A DNA stretch of 64,000 bases from Puccinellia tenuiflora (lineage: Eukaryota > Streptophyta > Magnoliopsida > Poales > Poaceae). Made by a program: the position numbers and the translations under genes. This document shows positions 57,165 through 64,000 of this stretch, one piece after another (the first letter of the stretch is position 1; each line of letters begins with the position of its first letter). The stretch lies in NCBI GenBank assembly GCA_012064385.1, contig QRDG01000239.1, positions 62,001 through 126,000 on the forward strand, in the 5' to 3' direction. The notes beneath the pieces are model-generated. The model did not search any database, was not told where the DNA came from, and saw only the letters and a program-made list of their open reading frames with translations.

Positions 57165-60100
57165 TGTAACGCCCCGACCCCGGAATTATACAGAGAGGCT
57201 ATGAATCCGACACAACCATCAATGTATAAGACAAAGATCGAGACTTGTGGAACAGAACTGGCACAAAGCATGACTCTACGACACAAAAGTATAGCAACTC
57301 ATATAACGAGAAGAATACAAATATTACAAGCAAAAGGATCACAGATCCAACAATTCAACAAGCGGAAGCGGGTAGTGTTGTCTAACAACAAGAAGCAAAT
57401 ATATGGCCTAAGAGGCCTACAAATAAACATCACCCAAGCCAGCTTGTTCCACGGTCCCAAGCTGCCACCTCGGAACCCCAGACTAGTAGTCGACGTCAAC
57501 GAAGAACCCACCTAGCTGCTCGGTGTCGTCCTCCTCTGAAATACAAAATCATAGAGGCAGCAAAGAGAGACTGAGTACGATGTACTCGCAAGTTTAGTAG
57601 GGCGATATAGGCCCAATGACTGACGGAGGCTCTAAAGCTGTATATGTGTTTCTTTTTGCATAAAGCGAAGTTTCATAAACAGAAATATAATTGACACATG
57701 GCATTCATCTACTCAGAATACTTTTCAAAAGGGGTAAGAGAGTAACATTTGTCATCATTGGTTCTCATCGAACCCTTTTGTAACCAACCACTCTCATCTC
57801 CACCAAGGCACCCCCTCGAATCACCCTCGAGGAAGTGAACCTTTAACACACGTTGATTATGCAACCTTTAGCTGCCATATCAATTAGGTTAATATTATCT
57901 ATGATCTTATCGTCTATTCCCAAGTTGTCCATAACCGTGGACACGGCTTTTCGAAAAGATTAAACCCTGCAGGGGTGTACTAATTTACCCATTGGTACCG
58001 TCCGGCTCACCTGAGTGGCCCTCTTCCGGGGAAGGCCGGCAAGCGGGCGCGGTTAAACCTTTACCTCACGTGAGAATATCCAAGAGTCATCTGTGGCCAC
58101 AGGACAGGTTCAGCGCTCCCAGCGCCCTGCCCCATCGCCACGTCCTAAACACAAATCCTCATCAACATCATCTTTCCACTCACACGCAAATGGAAAACCG
58201 AACTAGAGGACCCTTGGATACGCCCGCACAAGTTATTCAGTTAGTAAGGCGCCCATACACCCACCAATGGCAGCACGCTCGTCTTGGTTCAAGAGGTAAA
58301 GAACTCGCACCTAGGGGCTAGAGTGAGGCAAAACACCATCCCCGATGGCAACTCACCCCAACCATCTTAGCATTTTAATTAAGCATCTCCATTATCCACC
58401 ATGCCCGAATCATTCCATCATCATCAACAATTACGGAAATAATAACGGACATAAAGCATTTACCTAAGCATTGCTAAGCATAGCTAGATATATGAATACA
58501 GCAATTCTATCTTTATCTCGGCCAACACTTCAACCCTAGGTTGCATAGGTAGGGATACATGTGATTGGCTTGGGAAGAACATGCATTCATCGGATATTCT
58601 AATATTTACCAAAAAGACATTTGAACCGCATGCAATATTATGGTGGATAAAATAAGTTTATAAAAACATAGGATGCTAGATGCCAAGAAGGTTAGGTTAT
58701 CTCTTGCCTTGCTGCCCGGGCGTGAAGTATTGATCGTCGGGGTAAGTAGAGAGACCCTCGACTCCGGAATCTATCGATACCCAAAAGAAATACAAAGAAC
58801 ACATAAATCACACGATCACAAGGTGCAATGCGCAAACACATGATGACATGTCCAATTGATGCAAAGATAATATCATTTAAATTAAATAGCAACATTAAAT
58901 AGGGAGCCAAATAATTAGTGCAATTATTTGGAAACAACCCCATATTTATCTTAGTGGCCACATTCTTTATAAATTAACAAATTATTAGAGAAGTGGCTCA
59001 ATTATGCATGAACATGACATGAATGGATAGGTTTGGTCATTCCGATCGTTTCGGTAATTTATTTGTAATTTTCGGAGTACCGATGAATAATTGACAAATT
59101 AATTAAATAATTGAATTTAATTCATTTAATCAAATTATGAACAACATCAAATAAGGATCTGTGATCATGATATGATAAGTGCATGATTCGATAGCATTTG
59201 AAGTGTGGATCACATTGATATTTTATTCATAATTTTTGGATCAATATTTAATAATTTATGAAATTCTCAAATTCGGTATTATTTATACCCTTTTATGAAT
59301 TCTTACAAAAACAGCAAAAATATAACTTCAAAAGAACATTTCAATTGTTCCAGTAGGTAGAGTTTGTCTTTCTGATCAAATTGGTATTTTATTTGTTAAA
59401 TTTGGAGCAAAATTGAATTAGTTAACAATTCTTTTATTTTGTTTTAGCTCCAAAAAGAAAAACCAGAAACCCTGGCAGGCCGGCCTGTAAACCGGCCCAG
59501 GCCGGGCTCAAGGCCGGGCAGGCAACCGAGGCAGCCGGCCTCGTGGCCGGCCCAGACCGGGCACCGGGCCGGGCTGGTACCAGAGGCATCCGGCCTCTTG
59601 GCCGGCCCAGGCCGGGGGCAAGGCCGGTCGACCACGCGTGCGTGCTGCTTGCGGTGGCCGACGGCGACCTCGAATCGGCGGCGCGAGGAGCAGCTACGGC
59701 AGGAGAAAGGGAAAAGGGGGAGGCAGCGAGGGTTCGGTCGGGAGTGTGCAGAGTGCGGGGCGACCACGGACAGGAGCAGCACGTCATGGACGAGTGCATC
59801 CACGGCCGAAGGGTGACCGGCGGGAAACGGCGGCGACGGCGGCTAAAATCGGCGGCGAGAGAGGGAAGAGGGGGCGCGGGAAGAGACCTAGCAAGCACGC
59901 ATGCCTCACCTTGAGCTCGGAGGGGTGACCGGTGCGGTGAGGGCGGGCGGATTTCGGCGGGAAGAAGGCCGGCGGGGAGGCGGCCGAGGCGGGGAGGTCG
60001 GGGACGCGGCCGAGGATGCTGGCCTCCCCGGCTCGATTCCTCCGGTGGAGAGGGAGCTGACGGCGTGGCGAAGCGTACGGCGGCCTCGGCTTGCTCCGGT

Positions 60101-61038
60101 GAGGCGCCAAACGGCGGCAATTCGGCGGTGGCGAGTGGTAGCGGGCGGCGTCGGGCGCGGAAGCTCTCCCAGCGCCGATCTCGATCCAGAAGAAAGGAAA
60201 AAGGGAGAGCAGGTAGGGGGGGAGCAGGTGGGCGACCTGGGCCTCCTAGTCGTCCACTGGCCACGGTGGCTTGGCAGCTCGGCCGGCAACTGGGCATGGC
60301 GCCAGTGCCATGGCCGGCACAGTGAGGGAGGGAAGACACGTTTCCAAGAAACCCCCTGGCAATATTTGAAACAATTGCAAACAGGTCCCCGGAGCAACTT
60401 TGGCGATTTATTTGGGGCACCAGGACACTTTTCTAAATTTCCAGAAAATTCATACAAGCTCCAATTGTCATATAGAACCCCCTCAAAAAGTTTGGGCTTC
60501 AAATAAAATGTTTAGTTTCACAATCAAATGTATTGTTGCAAAATGTCATTTTTGATAAAATTCAAAATACATTTATTTGAAGCAGTTAAGTATTCCCTAA
60601 AATAAGGAAAATATTCATGGATGATCTCACAATAATATTGAGGCTCCCATGAATTTAGTTTGAATTTTTGGAATGGTTAACTTGGTTTCAAAATTAGAAA
60701 TTGAATCAAGCCAATTTAAGTCCTCATATTTATTTCTCATTTGACAAAAACTTGGAAATTGAGAATTGGGGATAAGAAACAAATTGGGAACTTCCTAAAC
60801 AATTTGGAAGCTCGAGAATAAAGTATTTGGCCAACTTGAGCTTTGCATTTGGTTGGCCATTTTGGCCAATGCATTTAGTTTGGAAATTGTGAGGAAGGGT
60901 TTTGCTTCCTTTGTTTTCATTTCTAGGTGTTGCTTTATTTCCATATTAGCAATTTTAAATATGTATGCCATGATGCAATGCAACACAAAAAGCGAAAATT
61001 TGGCCCGTATTTTAGGGTACCAAATTAGGGCTGTTACA
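57165..61038 (-). mobile_element. LARD-like retrotransposon: LTR 2, shared
   Basis: 3874 bp, nearly identical to LTR 1. It serves as the right LTR of interior 1 and the left LTR of interior 2. Differences seen include an extra AG early on and an extra C near 60355 that breaks the long minus-strand frame open in LTR 1. Confidence 0.88.
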
Positions 61039-63663
61039 ATTCTACCCCCCTTACAGGAATCTCGTCCCGAGATTCTAGAGTAGAAGTAGGGATGAGGGAA
61101 CATGACAACACCCATCTTCCTCATTGCAGAGATTTGGCTAACTAACATGACATGCCAAAAGGCGGGAAGAACAGGAGATTACTTAAGGTTGCAGACAAAA
61201 TGACTCTTGCCCAAAACCATAAGCCATTGAGGAAACTAGGATCGATTTGACCAAACAAAGGTCGAGCTGAGGATAGGACGACCTATCACATTGTTCAGGA
61301 TATTGGTCCAAGACCAAGACATACTTCACACCACCCGCTGGGTAGACCGTAGGGCTTTGGCACCGTGAGGAGAGAAAACAACTTCTTTTGGACACCACGC
61401 TTGTGACGTACTAGACGTTTCCTTAAGGCTGAACGCTCGGGCCCTAACGTGACTGAAGAATTCACACACTGTCCGTGTGATGGAGAAAAGCTTGCGCTCA
61501 CCTAGGAAGGAGAGATATGGCATTGCCCCACATTTAGATGGAGGGGTAAAACCTCATAAACGAGACATTGTCACGAGGTGGATGGAGTAGGAGGATTGAC
61601 AGATAGATATTTGCACTCCGTGGTGAGGTTCTCCTTGAGGTTCTAGATATCACACTCCGGCTTCGGAAATAGCCTTCATTCAATCCTCAAGCGAGAGTCC
61701 GTACTTGAGATAGAGAAAAGACCATATGGAAAAACTACCAGGGTAAATTACACATTACCCTCAGGGATAGTGGTTGAGGTTAAAGATTTGAGAGATCTCG
61801 TCAATAGGCCTTCCGGTGAGGTGAATGAGCCACAACACCGGACTGGTCGGGTTACTAGTAGGTTTAGGTCACGCTCTTGATAGACTCCAAGCATCACTTT
61901 TGCTTGAGATCCGGAGTTGCTTAGCCGTGTGGGCAACTCAGACTTGGCATGTCCGAGGAAGGAGTTTGCTAAAGTTAGCCGACAGATAGGATAACTAGAT
62001 TCTCAGATAAGGCTACATGGCCAAGCTCCAGAACACAAGGTAGATTGGAGTTCATTGGGTCACGATCACGAAGGGAAATTGATCCAGCATGGACTCCAAA
62101 CAAGGAGCCCAACTGATTTATGATTGGGAAGCACCGGTAAGATGATAAGGTTTTGTCAAATTCTTCTTATTTAGGAACGACTCGGTCAGGGTTTGGGGTG
62201 CACACATGGCTTAGTCAGAGAACGGGAGGTACCAACCTACCAGCTCACTAATGCACGTATGCATAACCAACTTGTGATTTAACCCGAGGAGACAAAGCGA
62301 ACTTCACTCGGATCCCATAGCGACAAAAGTCACTTCTTGCGAGAGAAAGCTTGCATTTCAAGTAAAAGATGTGGTCTTAAGAGTTTCGACATGAATCTAA
62401 CTCGTTGACCGAGGGTGTACCTGAACGAATGGACTTGGCAACACCGACAACTCAGCTCGATGATATAATTACCAATCAGGCTAAGAGTGTCACCAAAGTC
62501 TTTGGATTCGAAACAATATCAATTGCTAAGAATATCCGATTACCACAACAATATTCATCCTCAACATTCTTGAGCCCGGGAAACTCAGAGGTAGATGGAT
62601 AAGGAAGGGTGAGAGCATCACTTCATCCAGCACATCATGAGCCTAAGCACGACCTCTTGATATAAAAGAGTGTGACACTCCAAGGTGGAATGGAACAGAA
62701 GCTAGACAAGCTCTTATTCCGCGAATCACAAAACTTTGACCCTTTTCCGAGGAAAGGAAGAGGTACCGGAGGTTGTTTCTCCTGACATCCCGAAGGGGAA
62801 TGTCTTGACGAACTACATGGACAACATGCATCAGAACACCCCAATGCACGATAAGCTTGATTGTCCGCGTGCAGATAGGGGACTAATAACAGATTTGGAT
62901 TAAGGAACGGGCTAACAACAATTTAGGATATTGCAGAAGCCCGGGTTAGCACTCTTCCGACAACTAGTGCCGAAGGGTTTTTAGGAAAGGTGTTACCGGA
63001 GGGATCACAATTATTGATGGAAAACTCGCTAAGAGCAATCCCGTCATGATTTAGATGATTCCATGACAGAGAGCCTAGCTAAAGCTAGTGATGAAGAAGA
63101 GCATTGTCGAGGAAAACAATTACGGATGCAGTCTCGACCTTGAAGACTAACTTCAATTTTGCCAATCTGATGTAGGGTTTTTGAATTAACATCCAGGGTT
63201 CAACGGAAAAGATCTTGGGTTAAAGATCAGCTTCATGCACTGGGACCCACAATAGCATAATGCTCACAAGGGCGACAACCCTCCTGAATCATTACACCTG
63301 AGCCCTAGCACAATCCGGGACCTTCGGTTCAAGATCTTGGCCTAAAGCAGGAATTTCTTGACGATCCGCAACTTCTTCTCTTCGGGATTTAGGATTTGCA
63401 GACGAGCAAGTTTAACCAGTAACTAAAGGTAGAACCCAACCCCGTGATCCTAAAGATTTAGAATTTGCCGAGATCAGAAAACCGATAAAAATCAAATAGA
63501 GGTAAGATGACACCGAGATCAGAGTGAATTGGATAAGGAGTAAAAAGAATCCTAGGAGGGTTTTCACAACTCATTTTTAGGTTAGAAATAATTTTCACGA
63601 ACTAGACTCGACATCGACCAATAGAACGGGTTTCCTACAGGCAGTCCTGCTCTGATACCAACT
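61039..63663 (-). mobile_element. LARD-like retrotransposon: interior 2, non-coding
   Basis: 2625 bp, nearly identical to interior 1, with the same polypurine tract at its left edge and primer site (complement of 63649-63660) at its right edge. It differs by scattered substitutions and small indels. Confidence 0.85.
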
Positions 63664-64000
63664 TGTAACGCCCCGACCCCGGAATTATACAGAGAGGCTA
63701 TGAATCCGACACAACCATCAATGTATAAGACAAAGATCGAGACTTGTGGAACAGTACTGGCACAAGCATGACTCTACGACACAAAAGTATAGCAACTCAT
63801 ATAACGAGAAGAATACAAATATTACAAGCAAAAGGATCACAGATCCAACAATTCAACAAGCGGAAGCGGGTAGTGTTGTCTAACAACAAGAAGCAAATAT
63901 ATGGCCTAAGAGGCCTACAATAAACATCACCCAAGCCAGCTTGTTCCACGGTCCCAAGCTGCCACCTGGGAACCCCAGACTAGTAGTCGACGTCAACGAA
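63664..64000 (-). mobile_element. LARD-like retrotransposon: LTR 3, start only
   Basis: It begins TGTAACGCCCCGACCCCGG and continues past the window. It shares an early AGAGAG form with LTR 2 but a CACCTGGGAAC form with LTR 1. Confidence 0.85.

Noticed and set aside
1..64000. CRISPR array, rRNA, plastid or mitochondrial insertion
   Set aside because: No regularly spaced repeats of that type and no recognisable organellar or rRNA sequence were seen.

Overview
This is plant nuclear DNA, almost certainly from a grass and most likely a large-genome Pooideae species. The evidence is spliced genes with GT-AG introns, GC-rich first exons, a Stowaway MITE with grass-type termini, a PIF/Harbinger element with a TTA target duplication, a Ty3/gypsy solo LTR of a type I recall from Triticeae, and deeply nested LTR retrotransposons. 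There are no rRNA genes, CRISPR arrays or operons. The species assignment is inference.

Left half (1-28 kb): a gene-bearing but transposon-rich stretch. Two host genes can be modelled to the splice junction, both on the minus strand. One is a five-exon GDSL esterase/lipase (7491 to 3807, 408 aa). The other is a three-exon, 112-aa DnaJ-type cysteine-rich zinc-finger protein (24537 to 24004). Around them lie an inverted-terminal-repeat element (1049-1907), a tRNA-derived SINE, two non-LTR insertions at one target sequence, a decayed LINE fragment, a CACTA terminus with a Ulp1-like protease fragment, a hAT transposase remnant, a gypsy solo LTR with target duplication (13457-14814), a Stowaway MITE and a 2.1-kb Harbinger element (25196-27309) with a broken transposase.

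Right half (28.4-64 kb): nested retrotransposons. A LINE-like GC-rich block is cut by a copia LTR (29655-30957) with Met-tRNA primer site and gag start. A Tat-like Ty3/gypsy cluster follows on the minus strand. It holds three LTRs (31160-31738, 43351-43928, 49071-49619), one near-complete copy A and one 3'-truncated copy B. Copy A has gag, protease, an open RT/RNase H/integrase frame, and an opposite-strand five-exon ORF of 1057 aa with its own TATA box. Copy B is interrupted by a 1081-bp Pack-MULE-like element with a perfect 9-bp target duplication. Then comes the 3' end of a second, different copia element, whose LTR is cut by a tandem array of a non-coding, LARD-like retrotransposon (about 3.87-kb LTRs, about 2.63-kb interior) arranged LTR-interior-LTR-interior-LTR and running off the window.

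The genes do not form a pathway. The main interest is in element architecture: the intact antisense ORF, a UAG between gag-pro and pol shared by both copies, polypurine-tract-like repeats in an intron of the antisense ORF, recombinant LTR structures, and captured gene fragments.
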